64,000 nt of DNA from Henricia sp. BOLD:AAB3569. Lineage: Eukaryota > Echinodermata > Asteroidea > Spinulosida > Echinasteridae. The position numbers and the translations under genes are program-made. The notes below the pieces were generated by a model. The model made no database searches. It had not been told where the DNA came from and saw only the letters and a program-made list of their open reading frames with translations. The stretch lies in contig JBBELK010000504.1 of the NCBI GenBank assembly GCA_037783545.1, positions 930,001-994,000 of the forward strand. Reading direction: 5' to 3'. Positions 30,401-38,642 of this stretch are shown here, piece by piece. How positions within the stretch are numbered: the first letter of the stretch is position 1; each line of letters opens with the position of its first letter.

Positions 30401-33179
30401 CAGATTTTTCCAGAAAATGGATTTAGTTCGAACCTTACCTAACAATCATATAAAATACCTCCCCAAAATACTATCCATGCGAAGAAAACAGGAAATTTAC
30501 AATCTCCAATTTGGATGTGGAAGCTAAAAGGTTGGTGTAATCACTGCACTGCTTTTTGGAACCAGAGAATTTTTTTAACTAAACATCGGTGGTTTTTAAC
30601 GATATCTTTAAAAAATATACGGATTAAGAGCGCGGAATTTCAGAATGGTAATGAGAAAAAGATGACAAATAATATGGTATCAAAATCTCAACACCCATGG
30701 GAAAAATGGGAGACTCAAAATTGTGAGTTGAACACGCTTCTTTAAATATCGGGGTAAGGCAAAACAAAACCCTAGTTGGCAACATTAGACAACAATTTCA
30801 GTGGCCAATAAACGTTTGGGTTGTTCGCTATGATCACGATTCGGTGTTTAAAATGGGGCAAAGTTGTTAAAAAGGTAAAGCAGACAATAATGCTTTCCAG
30901 TTTTGAACTCGTGGTTTGTTCGTTTTATCCTTGGCAATACAACGATCCCTTAATAATGATAATAATAATAGGCCGTTCTTATATACCGGTAGCGCATTTC
31001 AGAACCGACGGAACTCTCAATGCACTTTCTGCATTATTACCCCTGGTCATTGGGCTCAGTAGTATCATTCCTTAGTCTTTCTCAACTCCCTAAGGAGTAT
31101 GCAGTCCCATGCAGCTTATGCTCACAGGGACTAATCAAACACATCAGCTTTCACTACTCTCACAGGTACCTATTTCCTCCTGGGCAAAGTGCCTTGCCCA
31201 AGGGCACACGCACCATGGACGAGCCCGGGTGGGATTCGAACCCTCAATCTTGGATTCAACATGCCACACTGCTCGGCCATGCTGCCCCACTAACGTCGCA
31301 CATTTCCTCTTAAGTTTGGTTAGCAGCGAGCCACATTACAACATCACTTCGACACTGGGTGGCAATGATTTTTTTCGTTGCAGCCCAGACTCCAGAAATG
31401 CAACTCATTTCGCCAAAATGGGCTACTTTTCATTTTAAGTTGCCAATTTATTTATTTTTTTAAAAATCGTTTCCAACTGTTTTCTTGCCCAGGAACCTTT
31501 GAACTCAGATGATGATGTCAGTGATGAGGAGCCTGCTGAACTCTTTGAGACTGAAAACGTAGTCGTGTGCCAATATGACAAGGTAAAGTGTTTTGAAAGT
31601 TATTTTATACTGAGCAACAAAAGTAACGAAAATTTTCAGTTTAATTAAATTTAAAAAAATATATTTTATAATTAAGTTGACAGCTTCATTGTGCATGTCT
31701 GCATACAGCTTCTGTGTGCTGAAAATTCCCACTCACAGATTGACTGCTTTTTCAATCAAAAAGTGGAGAAAATGTTTTGCGTTTCTGTTGTTGCTCAGTT
31801 TGATGTTGAATGGCTTTAAGGTGATATGAGAATATACCACACATGTCAAACAATACTAATGTCATGATGTGTGGCAAATCAGAAACATTTCATTTAAATA
31901 AAAATGGTTATCTTAATAGACCGTATTCCTGAACGCGTGAGGGCGCTCGAACTAGGTGACTTGGGGGGAAAATGGCCCAGTCTGACAGTGGAAAATGGGG
32001 GAATTTTATATACTTCCGTGGGGAAAAGTTGCGTACGCGGAGTGCGGGCCCGTGGCGCGGGCACAGATTTCCATTAAAAATTTACGTTTGGAACGCATGC
32101 GGGCGCGGCATAGCGTGTTTTGTGTTCGAACATAATGCGCGATCGGCGTGGGCCACTTGACAGCGCCCTCACGCGTTCGGGAATATGGTCTATTGGACAA
32201 GTTGAAATTCTTCAAAAGTAAGCCCAAACGTTTTTTGTTGCTGGTATACATTTTCCTGCTTTAGTAATACAAACCGACTGTTCAAAACAGTCCCTTGCAT
32301 CAACCACGTTTTTGTTTTAGCTTTTTTTTTTTTTTTTTTAATAACCTGCTCCGAGGGTTAAACTATATTTATTTTATATGTACAAACATTAACTGCATTT
32401 AACTACATTGAACAAAATTACCGAGGATAAATGTTTTTTGGGTTAGAAAACAAATTACAACATCATTGCATTGTGCATCCTTTGGCAACAGTGCCTCTTT
32501 AACGCACTCCCCTACTCGTGCGTCCTGAGGCCCCGATGAAATCCGCCTCATTTTGCTGTGGAAGCAGCGACAGAAATCTTGTCGCCGCTCTGGGCCAATC
32601 ACAACGCTTGGCAGTACATTGCGAGCATTCAAATACACACACGCAGATTGTACATGTAAGTTTACACAGTACAGTGTAATACTCGGTTGCGCTGTCCGTA
32701 TCCGCATTGGTGATTGGCTGCTATTTAAAGCCTATAGGGAATTCCGTTCCATTCACTTTTGTCATCGTGCATCCCTGTTAATAGAAACGTCGCCGGAAAT
32801 CTTTGTAAAAAGGGGTAGAACAAAATCCCAGTCCAAATTTTGGAAAGCATAGAAATAGTTTCTCTTCAGCATGATATGACAAAATTGATGAAAATTACAT
32901 CAAAATCACTCATGTGTGCGTTCGCTAAGCATAACAGCCACCTAACAACACAGATTTTTGCGTGGATTTCCTCAGGGCATTGTAACGGCGCTTAGCAGAG
33001 TGGAAATTCCCTGAGATCCCAGGATGTGCATTGTGCTGCATTAATGTATTTGTTTATTTTTCCCCCCGCAGATCAACAGAAGTCGAAACAGATGGAAATT
33101 TCATCTGAAGAACGGCATAATGAACTTAAAAGGTCGGGATTATGTCTTCTACAAAGCCTCGGGAGACTCCGAGTGGTAA
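3386..33179 (+). CDS. GTF2A1: TFIIA large subunit (alpha/beta precursor), nine coding exons, complete
   Basis: General transcription factor IIA large subunit; with the gamma subunit it binds TBP and stabilises TBP on promoter DNA in the nucleus. Coding exons: 3386-3406, 3579-3680, 7122-7329, 8552-8592, 27427-27529, 28801-29012, 29829-29957, 31493-31582, 33072-33179. All introns are GT-AG and phases agree; the sum is 1014 nt, giving 337 residues plus TAA (human about 376). Seen in order: N-terminal helical domain (residues about 8-55, with KLYKSVMDDVINNVREAF and WENKL), a variable Gln/Ala/Thr-rich middle, a Gln run near residues 205-220, a Taspase1-type QVDG site (234-237), an acidic Asp/Glu stretch (238-272), and the C-terminal beta-barrel domain (about 288-337, with ENVVVCQYDK, RWKFHLK and terminal GDSEW). 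Family assignment is from recalled TFIIA sequences and is very secure. Intron 4 is unusually large and carries a satellite-bearing element. Confidence 0.96.
3579..3680 (+). CDS. GTF2A1: GTF2A1 coding exon 2 (N-terminal helices)
   Basis: 34 codons, phase 0 at both ends, acceptor TTTTCCAG and donor CAG|GTGAGT. It encodes LKLYKSVMDDVINNVREAF followed by LDEGVDEQVLQELRQ, nearly the human LYRSVIEDVINDVRDIF region. This is the most conserved N-terminal part of TFIIA-alpha, which forms the four-helix bundle with the gamma subunit. Confidence 0.97.
3681..5167. other. GTF2A1 intron 2, first part, nothing recognised
   Basis: No coding similarity seen. It includes short hairpin-prone sequence at about 3725-3865 (repeated GCATGC, GTACAT and TGCACAC motifs) and otherwise AT-rich unique-looking DNA. 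Confidence 0.5.
5168..5518. mobile_element. Fold-back (MITE-like) element in GTF2A1 intron 2
   Basis: CTTGACAATGGTTGCTATCC (from about 5190) and GGATAGCAACCGTTGTCAAG (to about 5498) are inverted copies, continuing inward through GCCATTACTGT, ACTATGGCACGCCAAAGC and AATTAAACACTGATAATTT. The arms are about 120 bp, centred near 5345. Confidence 0.85.
5786..5857 (+). repeat. tRNA-like sequence within a dispersed repeat, copy 1
   Basis: 72 nt fold as a tRNA: acceptor GGCTTCA/TGGAGCC, D stem GTTC/GAGC and a perfect anticodon stem TCTGC/GCAGA with loop ACGTTAA (GTT, Asn, but C instead of T before it). The T stem CGCGG/CCCGG has two mismatches. The second copy at 48013 shares the same odd T stem, and flanking DNA is also shared, so this is probably a tRNA-derived repeat and not a working tRNA gene. 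Confidence 0.7.
6012..6510. repeat. 99-bp minisatellite, five copies
   Basis: CCTGCTGCACCTGAAACATT recurs at about 6051, 6150, 6249, 6348 and 6447, an exact 99-bp period, with copies nearly identical. Each unit contains the palindrome ATTGTTCTCTTCCT / AGGAAGAGAACAAT. Because 99 is divisible by three, long open frames appear on both strands (up to about 200 codons), but they are periodic artefacts. Confidence 0.97.
6597..7100. mobile_element. Fold-back element interrupted by a TTAA-type element
   Basis: The left part (CAATAGACTCGTTGCAGGG..., 6597-6690) and right part (...CCCCCTAACATGGCTGCTGG..., 7056-7100) match an uninterrupted relative at 50443-50597. The insert between them is the ~350-bp family described separately. 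The whole lies just before GTF2A1 exon 3. Confidence 0.8.
6690..7053 (-). mobile_element. ~350-bp TTAA-target element, copy 1
   Basis: The body begins AGGACATGTC and ends AAGCTCCC between TTAA duplications. The relative at 50443-50597 has a single TTAA at the same point. Other copies are at about 30388-30750, 34583-34808 and 55040-55370, sharing CACCCATGGGAAAAATGGGA or CAATCTCCAATTTGGA. The TTAA target suggests piggyBac-type mobilisation (inference). Confidence 0.8.
7122..7329 (+). CDS. GTF2A1: GTF2A1 coding exon 3
   Basis: Acceptor CTTCCAG, donor CAGG|GTAGGT (phase 1). It begins IWENKLMLTRAVDP, matching human LWENKLMQSRAVDG, then becomes the low-conservation linker rich in Ser, Ala, Gln and Gly. 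208 nt. Confidence 0.95.
7856..8231. mobile_element. 376-bp MITE-like element in GTF2A1 intron 3
   Basis: TAAAGGTAGAACACATGATT (from 7857) and AATCATGTGTTCTACCTTTA (to about 8230) form terminal inverted repeats. A strong internal hairpin TTCGCCCTGAA/TTCAGGGCGAA with a four-base loop lies at 8057-8082. Confidence 0.85.
8552..8592 (+). CDS. GTF2A1: GTF2A1 coding exon 4 (short linker exon)
   Basis: 41 nt. It completes the split Gly codon of exon 3 and encodes AQAFHLSGTNTQL, ending in phase 0 before GTAAGT. Acceptor TTATTAACAG. Sequence conservation is weak, but both splice sites and the phase fit exactly between exons 3 and 5. Confidence 0.8.
8704..8985 (+). repeat. Left terminal inverted repeat with internal hairpin
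   Basis: It contains a palindrome of about 165 bp (about 8704-8875): GATCTCGAAGCCATGACTAT and its complement flank the loop GAGGCGGAAGCCGAG. The inner part carries TTTTTGTCATCTGGTTGG and GTGGTCCTTCG. The inverse copy is at 25388-25663. Confidence 0.9.
9001..9816. repeat. 816-bp fold-back inside the composite element
   Basis: A near-perfect palindrome centred on ATATAATTTTTATTATATA at about 9446. Outer ends are TTTACAGCAAAC (9001) and GTTTGCTGTAAA (9816). The left arm holds an extra tandem copy of a ~79-bp segment (AGCTGCATAGTTGGTGCACA... at 9179 and 9259), so the arms are unequal. The last bases, GTAAA, are shared with the start of the tandem array. Confidence 0.9.
9812..25380. repeat. Tandem array of a 1841-bp unit, about 8.5 copies
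   Basis: Unit starts: 9812, 11653, 13494, 15335, 17176, 19017, 20858, 22699 and a restart at 23562. The first seven are full length; copy 8 stops after about 863 bp and joins the start region of copy 9; copy 9 lacks the last few bases. Copies 2 to 7 and the existing part of copy 8 look identical by eye. Copy 1 differs at one site noted (AGCGGTGAGG for AGCGGCGAGG), copy 9 at four or more. The + strand is visibly rich in T and G. All open frames are 90 codons or shorter and match nothing I know. Confidence 0.98.
11187..11294. repeat. Nested palindrome in the 1841-bp unit (first copy)
   Basis: Three nearly concentric inverted pairs: GGGATAGC/GCTATCCC (11187, 11287), GGTAATTT/AAATTACC (11221, 11260) and the perfect ACCCTCGAGGGT (11237-11248). 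The structure repeats in every copy that includes this part of the unit, at 1841-bp spacing. Other unit hairpins: GTATCAAG/CTTGATAC enclosing GTGTCTG/CAGACAC (10747-10808), and ACCCAAAGC/GCTTTGGGT (about 10468-10513). Confidence 0.85.
25388..25663 (-). repeat. Right terminal inverted repeat of the composite element
   Basis: Inverse copy of 8704-8985, including GACCAGCTTTCGAAATCGAA and the hairpin with loop CTCGGCTTCTGCCTCGG. It starts eight bases after the last tandem unit, separated by a short A run. Confidence 0.9.
25665..26060. repeat. Short direct repeats flanking the composite element
   Basis: ACTATACCTCATAAATATTC occurs at about 25666 and 25748 (82-bp spacing) and once left of the element at about 8629. 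Downstream, GGGTACTATCACACAGCCTA occurs twice (about 25845 and 26020), followed each time by GATTTG and CCCAGTACAC. Confidence 0.85.
26205..26530. mobile_element. MITE-like element
   Basis: AGGAGTTTACACTATCGCGG (26207) and CCACGATAGTGTGAACTGTG (about 26493-26515) form inverted ends, continuing as AAAAAT/ATTTTT. The 107-codon open frame inside has no recognisable similarity. Confidence 0.6.
26828..27032. mobile_element. Fold-back related to the composite-element TIR by ends and loop only
   Basis: It begins TAGTATACAAATAATGA like the left TIR at 8701, has a long perfect stem (GATTCAATGTTCTATTCCA and inverse) around GAAGCCGAGTGG, and continues through TATTTGTTTTATA to CTGTCATCTG. The stem sequence is unlike that of the TIR, while ends and loop agree. 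Confidence 0.75.
27427..27529 (+). CDS. GTF2A1: GTF2A1 coding exon 5
   Basis: It follows an 18.8-kb intron. Acceptor TTTCCTGCAG, donor TCAG|GTGGGT (phase 1). It encodes SSSAAAATLAFQQG and a Leu/Pro-rich stretch ending LPAGLTLAQS, resembling the human MSAAATAATLALPAGVTP segment. Confidence 0.92.
27775..28030 (+). mobile_element. tRNA-derived SINE in GTF2A1 intron 5
   Basis: The head has polymerase III-like boxes (CCGAGTGGTTTGG and GGGTTTCAACTCCC). The body carries GAGCGAGGCACTTAAACACA and CCTTCGGAAGGGATGTAAGG, and the end is GTGCGCTATATAAA followed by an A run. A body fragment (GGATGTGATGTAAAGTC, CAGTGTGTTGTGTAATG) recurs at about 61050-61110. Confidence 0.75.
28145..28362. mobile_element. 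MITE-like element with C-rich core
   Basis: GGCCGTCCATAAAGTATGTA and TACGTACTTTATGGATGGAACC are inverted termini. The core (about 28256-28330) is a C/T-rich simple repeat. Confidence 0.75.
28406..28544. mobile_element. 139-bp MITE with TTAA ends (piggyBac-like)
   Basis: TTAACACGTTGACTGC (28406) and GCAGTCAACGTGTTAA (to 28544) are perfect inverted termini including TTAA at each side. The TTAA target is characteristic of the piggyBac superfamily; assignment by ends only. Confidence 0.75.
28801..29012 (+). CDS. GTF2A1: GTF2A1 coding exon 6 (glutamine-rich)
   Basis: Acceptor ATGTTTGCAG, donor GTGCAG|GTAAGA (phase 0). It encodes DVTQTFPAYTFNQAQ, a proline/threonine stretch and an interrupted Gln run, ending NLGTVQ. 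The Gln run matches the Q-rich middle of metazoan TFIIA-alpha/beta. Confidence 0.94.
29546..29785 (+). mobile_element. Half copy of a fold-back element just before GTF2A1 exon 7
   Basis: About 240 bp match the right arm of the complete fold-back at 39595-40040 (shared TATATTGGAAATTTGTACAC, AGAAAGGCATGTT, AGACAAAGGTATTTTCTGGA). It ends about 45 bp before the exon 7 acceptor. Confidence 0.85.
29829..29957 (+). CDS. GTF2A1: GTF2A1 coding exon 7 (Taspase1-type site and acidic stretch)
   Basis: It encodes ARVLQVDGANDTSDEE then about 30 mostly acidic residues, ending YNKVEE before donor GAG|GTAATG. Human has APLVLQVDGTGDT here, and Taspase1 cleaves QVD|G to give alpha and beta subunits. The acceptor chosen (GTGCCAAG, 29828) best matches human. 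An alternative in-frame acceptor (TTCTGCAG, exon start 29844) would drop five residues. The donor is immediately followed by a transposon end. Confidence 0.94.
29961..30387. mobile_element. ~425-bp element abutting the intron 7 donor, AT duplication
   Basis: The body 29963-30385 has inverted ends GCATAGTTCCGA / TCGGAACTATGC flanked by AT on both sides. The second, oppositely oriented copy is at 46653-47095. The donor GAG|GTAAT|GC shows the element starting at intron base 6. Confidence 0.85.
30388..30750 (+). mobile_element. ~350-bp TTAA-target element, copy 2
   Basis: It begins TTAAGCTGCATGTTCAG directly after the AT-type element and ends near ACGCTTCTTTAAATATCG. It shares TTTTTCCAGAAAATGGATTT and TCTCAACACCCATGGGAAAA with the copy at 55040-55370. 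Confidence 0.8.
30955..31305 (-). mobile_element. tRNA-derived SINE, minus orientation
   Basis: An (AAT)n tail at 30953-30970, the body AAAGTGCCTTGCCCAAGGGC, and the head as complement GTGGGATTCGAACCC (B box). The layout is that of the SINE at 41266. Confidence 0.7.
31493..31582 (+). CDS. GTF2A1: GTF2A1 coding exon 8
   Basis: 30 codons, phase 0 at both ends, acceptor TTTCTTGCCCAG, donor AAG|GTAAAG. EPLNSDDDVSDEEPAELF and ETENVVVCQYDK are almost identical to human TFIIA-beta. Confidence 0.97.
31915..32195. mobile_element. MITE-like element in GTF2A1 intron 8
   Basis: AATAGACCGTATTCCTGAAC / GTTCGGGAATATGGTCTATT inverted termini, followed inward by GCGTGAGGGCGCT / AGCGCCCTCACGC. Confidence 0.8.
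33072..33179 (+). CDS. GTF2A1: GTF2A1 terminal coding exon 9
   Basis: Acceptor TTCCCCCCGCAG. It encodes INRSRNRWKFHLKNG, then MNLKGRDYVFYKASGDSEW and TAA, matching the C-terminal TFIIA-beta barrel domain that contacts TBP and DNA. I saw no clear AATAAA close downstream, and a fold-back element begins about 160 bp after the stop. Confidence 0.97.
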   Translation: MNRSRNRWKFHLKNGIMNLKGRDYVFYKASGDSEW

Positions 33180-33337
33180 TTTACTTGTGTGCCAACTTGC
33201 CAAATAGACCAGGGACCAATTTTATGGTGCAGTTTAGCAGAAAAGAAAAATGTACTGGTCAAAAATAATATGGATACAGTGAAATTTGATAAAGTTAAAT
33301 TTGATAATTTGAAACTAGGTTTAACTTTAATTACCAT

Positions 33338-34482
33338 ACCTCATACATATTCATAAACTGCATTCACAGGTCCATTCACAATCACGTGTCGGTGGTTATT
33401 TCTGCTGTTTACCGGTGCAAACAGTGTGCGCATGCTAGGATCCATGTGAATGTCAAACACGCATATGTAGTAAACTACATTCATGTAACACGGCTACCTT
33501 GCAACTAGTGTACTACACATGTACTTTGTGAAGCAATCATGTCATAGAACTACTTACCAGAAATATGGCAGCACAATTTTATTCCGGTGGTCAGTGATTC
33601 CGAATAGACCAGGGGCCAATTTCATAGAGCTGCTTAAGCATGAAAAATTGCTTAAGCATGAAAAATGTTGCTTGATAAAGTGAGGTTAACAGCAAAATTT
33701 TCTTGTGATTGTCATGGTAATGAAACAGTCCTGTAACACTGGTCATACCACAATTTCTATCACATGAAATTTTTGCTGGTAACCTCACTTTATCAAGCAA
33801 CGTTTTTCATGCTTAAGCAATTTTTCCTGCTTAAGCAGCTCTATGAAATTGGCCCCAGTTGCGTGATAGATTTGCATAAGTCCTGGAGTCGCGCCTTATA
33901 TTTACATAAATGCTAGAGTCCCGCCTTCGTGCTATATGGCGCTCGCGTACGAGTGACTCAAGCATCATACTATATCTGGCAAATCGGCCCCGTTTCCAGG
34001 GGGTGCACGCTGGCACATGGTAACCGTGCGGTAACTGGAATACCTCACACATTACTCTATGCATTTCTAAGCTGGACCATGTTGATTAAACATGTTGATC
34101 GGCAACTTCAAACCAGTCACATAACCCAAAATCTACTTTCTTGAATGCATCATTGCAGTTTTGAAACGTTCCAGCTTTCAAAGTTGACATCGATTTCAAG
34201 TCAAAAAACACGTTCTATTTCGTTATTTTGACGAAAATTTACGATGACTACATGTTTGAACATGTTCATTTCAGATGGTCCAGCTTAAAAATGCATTGAG
34301 TACTGTGCGAAGTATTCCAGGTACCGCACAAACTTTCGCGCCGGTTACTATGGACCAGCTTGCACCCCCTGGCGACTGCCCAATTTGCATGCGAGCGCCA
34401 TAGCGTGAAGGCGGGAGTACGAGTATAGGATTTATGCAGCAACTGGTCTATTGGTGAGGAATATGTATGAGGTATGGTGTAA
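33338..34482. mobile_element. Large fold-back with nested fold-backs downstream of GTF2A1
   Basis: CCATACCTCATACATATTC (33342) and GAATATGTATGAGGTATGG (to 34477) form the outer inverted pair. Inside, 33609-33856 is a tight fold-back (GGGGCCAATTTCATAGAGCT / AGCTCTATGAAATTGGCCCC), and 33912-34430 another (GTCCCGCCTTCGTGCTATAT vs its diverged inverse ending about 34425). Confidence 0.75.
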
Positions 34483-34582
34483 AACAAATGTAACGTACGA
34501 GTCAGCATGTCCATCACATTTTGTCTCATGACCATTTCGTCATATGAACATGGACGTCTTATTTGGGCACGGCATGTTTTCA

Positions 34583-34808
34583 TGGAAAACCATCTGCAAT
34601 TTCATAAAAAAAACACTGATGTTTTGTAAACTAATTTATCCGGTAATGTAGCAGTGCAGTGATTACACCTTTTTGCTTCCACATCTAAATTGGAGATTTA
34701 AAATATCATGTTTTCTTCCCATGGATAGTATTATTGGGGAGATATTTTATATGATAGGTTAGAACGAAATCCATTTTTGTTTCCAAAAATCTGGTCATGC
34801 TCCTTTAA
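34583..34808 (-). mobile_element. ~350-bp TTAA-target element, copy 3 (partial)
   Basis: It shares TGTTTTGTAAACTA, GCAGTGCAGTGATTACACC and TTGCTTCCACATCTAAATTGG with copy 1 and ends GCTCCTTTAA. It lacks the CACCCATGGG end. Confidence 0.7.
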
Positions 34809-34824
34809 GAAGAGTTCACTGTAT

Positions 34825-35110
34825 TAATTAAAGGGTTCGAGCCCCACTCGTGCCAACGTGTTTGGGCAAGACACTTAATCTCAATTGCCTCGTCAACCCG
34901 AGCTATATATGGGGAGCTGTTAGGGGAAATGACACTATCTAACTGCTGATAGGGTTGTGCGCCTTGGCCAGGTTGCCACCTAGTTGAAGTGAAATGGTTC
35001 TGGTGATTTCCTGATGGCAGCGGTAATAATGGCAACAGCGCCAGGAGCACCCCCGCAGGGACGGACATGTCCGCTATATAAGTATCCACCATTATTATTA
35101 TACAGGCTAC
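34825..35110 (+). mobile_element. tRNA-derived SINE fragment
   Basis: It begins at the B box (GGTTCGAGCCCCACTCGTGCC) and ends in TTATTATTATA. The body is the reverse complement of the SINE at 41266-41592 (shared GGGGAGCTGTTAGGGG, AACTGCTGATAGGGTTGTGC). Confidence 0.8.
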
Positions 35111-35662
35111 CAGCTTAAACGTCATGTTAAACATGAGATTTTATGCATAATCTTTCCCTGCTGAATATTTTCTGCTAATCAGTTTCATGAAATTGTGCCC
35201 AGTTTTTATGTTCTTCAAAACCAGAAAGAGGTACGGAGAAATTCGTCTGTATTCTCAGTTTACGTAAGAGGTTCAGATTGCTCATTTTTGAAAGCTAGAG
35301 TGAATATATGCCATTCCGTTAAATTGCTTAGAAGACGGGTTTAAAGTCGGGAAGAAAAACTGAATGGTTTAGATTTTTATTGAATTCTGCTATATTTTGA
35401 TGGCATTTGGAACAGACAAAGGTTGAAAGAAAAAAGTTCCTCTATTTATACAAGACATTTAATCTTGGGATCTGCTTTGTGCAGCACTTCATCCGAGCCA
35501 TTTTGTTATGAGTCGTAATTCAAGTGGCACATTAATCTTTAAACACTCCATAATGTCTAAACCCTACCTAATATGTTGGTGTAGCAATTTCTCCATTCCG
35601 ATATGCTGTGCTGCATTCGGTTTTTGATCCTTTTGCTGCAAAGGCCCTAATTTTCAACTACA

Positions 35663-35908
35663 ATAGACCTTTATCATGGTGCGGCCATCTTCCCTTTTCT
35701 CCTATTAAAATGAACGTAACCAAAGCGAGGCTTGCAGAAAAAAATAGTTTGGTCCCGTTTTGAAATTATTCATTATGTGCATCACATGATGGCACAGGTA
35801 TTGCCGATCAAGAGAGCCGGCTGGACAGCGGTCGCGCAGACGCACTGATCGTACCCAACACGTACTATGGGGAACAAGATAGATGGATGCACTGTGATAA
35901 AGGTCTAT
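35663..35908. mobile_element. 246-bp MITE-like element
   Basis: ATAGACCTTTATCATGGTGC and its diverged inverse GCACTGTGATAAAGGTCTAT are the termini. Confidence 0.7.
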
Positions 35909-36399
35909 ACTTACTTTCAGCATCTGTTATGACATAAGTATTATGCTACAAAGTGAAGTTTCAAGTTAGGTCCTTGGTCAAAAGAAATAGGGACTCAAGT
36001 TTGACTTGGCAGTCAATCCTGCTGTGGGGCATTTCGAAGCTGGATTTTTCTTTTTTGGGTCATGTATTTGAGCTTCAAAATTTGAAGACGTGTATATATG
36101 AAAAAAATTTAAAAAAAAAATTGGAATGACAAACTGACGATTGCATGGTATACCAAGGATTCCAAAACACTTGAACAGGCGTGTTTGTTTCGTCCTAGAT
36201 CCGAATCTAGGTCCCGAGATGTTTCACCGCGCAGAAACAAACAGTTTTGCTTTCAACGAGGATCTCAAATCACGTGAATGGCAATTTGTTTACCAAATTT
36301 GTCAAATTTCTGAACCGAATTTCTTCCACAATATTCATCATAAATGAATTTGGAAAATATAATTAAGTATCGACAAAGACATGCTAAAGCACTTTTCGA

Positions 36400-36570
36400 C
36401 TTACACTCATCAGAGCACACAGCACCCATTTCGGACCAGATGTGAACCAACTGAACCAAAGTAAATCGTTTGCAAACGATCTAAATAATTTCATCCTCAT
36501 GGATTATTTTCTGGTAAAATATATCATTTCGGGCGGAAACATTTCATTGGATAGTTGCTACCAGTTCAAT
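36400..36570. repeat. Dispersed repeat shared with 58155-58300
   Basis: TCGTTTGCAAACGATCTAAATAATTT and ATTTTCTGGTAAAATATATCATTT recur in inverse at 58160-58265. Confidence 0.7.
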
Positions 36571-37237
36571 ATTTCCTTTGAGGAAGGTTTTCCCAGTCAA
36601 CTTGTTGATTAACTTTGGGGGTCATTGCAAGTGATACAGTAGGCCAAGATTTTGTGAAAGTTTTACCCCCAGCCTGTCTCGTACACAAGGTCTGAAGCCA
36701 TGATCCAACTACTCGATTCTTTTCCACGTCCTTTAAGACAAGACTCTCTGTGTGCAAGTCATAATTGGGGAAAATGGCTGGCCTGTTGTAATCAAAATGT
36801 TCATTGCAGTGTACAGCATTTCTGACCTTGTACACACTTGACACAAACATAGGCACGTTCAATAGCACATACTGAAAACGTTGAACACAAGTAGGTTTTG
36901 CATCGCAAGCAATCTCAGCATGCCTACCGTACCAAGATGGCGGACAGATAATTGTGGCTATGACCTTGCAGTTTCGAGTCGATATTTTGTATTTATTTAA
37001 TTTACATTCGGTGTGCTGAGCATAATTTCAAGTTGCTCGATCTTTGACCGTAGAAGACCACTGCCAGCTGACTTAGCAGTGAGCATTATTGTCAAAATCA
37101 TCGTGTTAAGCATGTAGCCATAGTGCTTTATATAAATGGCATTGTTTACAATAGCCATGTTTCATCGTACGTTTTCGAATGCAGTCGTTCAATGAGCCGT
37201 TTCGTTTGCGGTACACTGACACTGCCAACCGTACTTC

Positions 37238-37388
37238 GGTATAGACCGTATCGAATAGCTGCCATCTTGTAGATGGCTGTTTCTTTGTTTGGTGAGGACG
37301 TGCATAGTTGCACGCTTTGTGCTTACATTGTTGACAAATTTCAACAACAAAAGTTGCCCTACAAGATGGCAGCTATTCGATAGTCTAT
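37238..37388. mobile_element. 150-bp fold-back element
   Basis: TCGAATAGCTGCCATCTTGTAG and CTACAAGATGGCAGCTATTCGA are inverted arms, with TATAGACC / AGTCTATT at the outside. Confidence 0.85.
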
Positions 37389-37944
37389 TGCACTGCTGAA
37401 TGTACCACAAACGTTTGTAAATTGGTGGGTGTCACCATGGAGTTAGAAAGCATGTTTGTTCCAAATGAAATGTAACACCTCGGTTATTTTGTTTATTGGC
37501 TGTCGATGGGAGAGCACAGTTTTTATTTTATAAATATAAGTTGGACGTCTTATTCGAACACAAGGTGCTTGAATTTTGTTGTATATACTGTAAAGTGTAG
37601 AGACCCAAATGGCCTCATTATTGTACTGGTAGATATGTACATCTCAAATTACTGTATTTAATCTGTTACAGACAGATGCAAGATCAAGTTTCATGCAAAT
37701 TGCCTCAAATCTGTCTGAGTTTTTGAAATTTATAGATTTCACTTGTCAGTGCAAAATGATTTGATCTTAAAACATTTGGATTTGGATGAAAAGGCCAAGA
37801 GGACAAAAAGTTAAGCAGAATGACTGTGATTGAAGCTCATGTGTGATGTTAACAAAATGCAGCCGTAATGTGTGCCATGTCAGTGATTTGTTGTATGCAT
37901 AGTGCTACCAACAACACTGCTCACGGTACATTGTGTTGCACATT

Positions 37945-38311
37945 AAGGCCCATCTACAAGAGCCAACATAATTTTGTTGGCCAACAAAGACCAACATGAA
38001 GTTTGGCAGTACATGGATGTGCTAGACCGTGCGAACCAACATGTTCCAGTATATCTTTACTAATACCGCAGTTGGTTGCTGCCTTCACGTGACGGGCATT
38101 CTTCTCTGCTATTGGCCCGTTTCCTCCAACAAGCTCCAACAAAGTCGGGCGATAGAAAATGTTCAAACATATTATAACTTGTTACATAGATGTTGTTGGA
38201 CGCTGTCTGGAGTGACGTCTACACCATCCAACTTTTGGTCGGCCGACATCGTCAGACACGTGTTGGACCTTGTTGGCCAACAAATGTTGGTTCGTGTAAA
38301 CAGGCCTTTAG
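37945..38311. mobile_element. MITE-like element with GTTGGCCAAC motifs
   Basis: AAGGCCCATCTACAAGAGCC (37945) and its diverged inverse TTCGTGTAAACAGGCCTTT (to 38310), with several TTGTTGGCCAACAAA palindromes inside. Confidence 0.65.
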
Positions 38312-38446
38312 ACGTTTGGTATTGCTCTCATTTGAGTACATTTAGCATAGACATGCACTATTGCTTCTTTATGCTGGTTCCCCTACCCCCAGATTATACA
38401 AATAATATGGGTGGCTGGTCTTTAAAGGTATGAATGGCTAGGGACC

Positions 38447-38642
38447 TGGGGCCGTATTCATAAAACACACTTAAGTGCAACTTGGCTATTAAAGGGATTC
38501 CCTTAAATGTGGGAAATTTTCAGGATTACACTTAAGTGTTTTTTTAATATCACTTAAGGTATATCACTTAGTTGAGGGAATCCCTTAAAAGTTAGGTGTA
38601 AGTATTGCACTTAAGTTAAGTGTGTTTTATGAATATGGCCCC
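38447..38642. mobile_element. 196-bp fold-back element
   Basis: GGGGCCGTATTCATAAAACAC / GTGTTTTATGAATATGGCCCC termini, continuing as ACTTAAGTGCA and inverse. Confidence 0.85.

Larger units (their letters stand above)
35110..37235. other. Intergenic DNA with no recognised gene
   Basis: Apart from the elements at 35663-35908 and 36400-36570, no coding or RNA signal was recognised; open frames are short and unrelated to known proteins. Confidence 0.5.
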
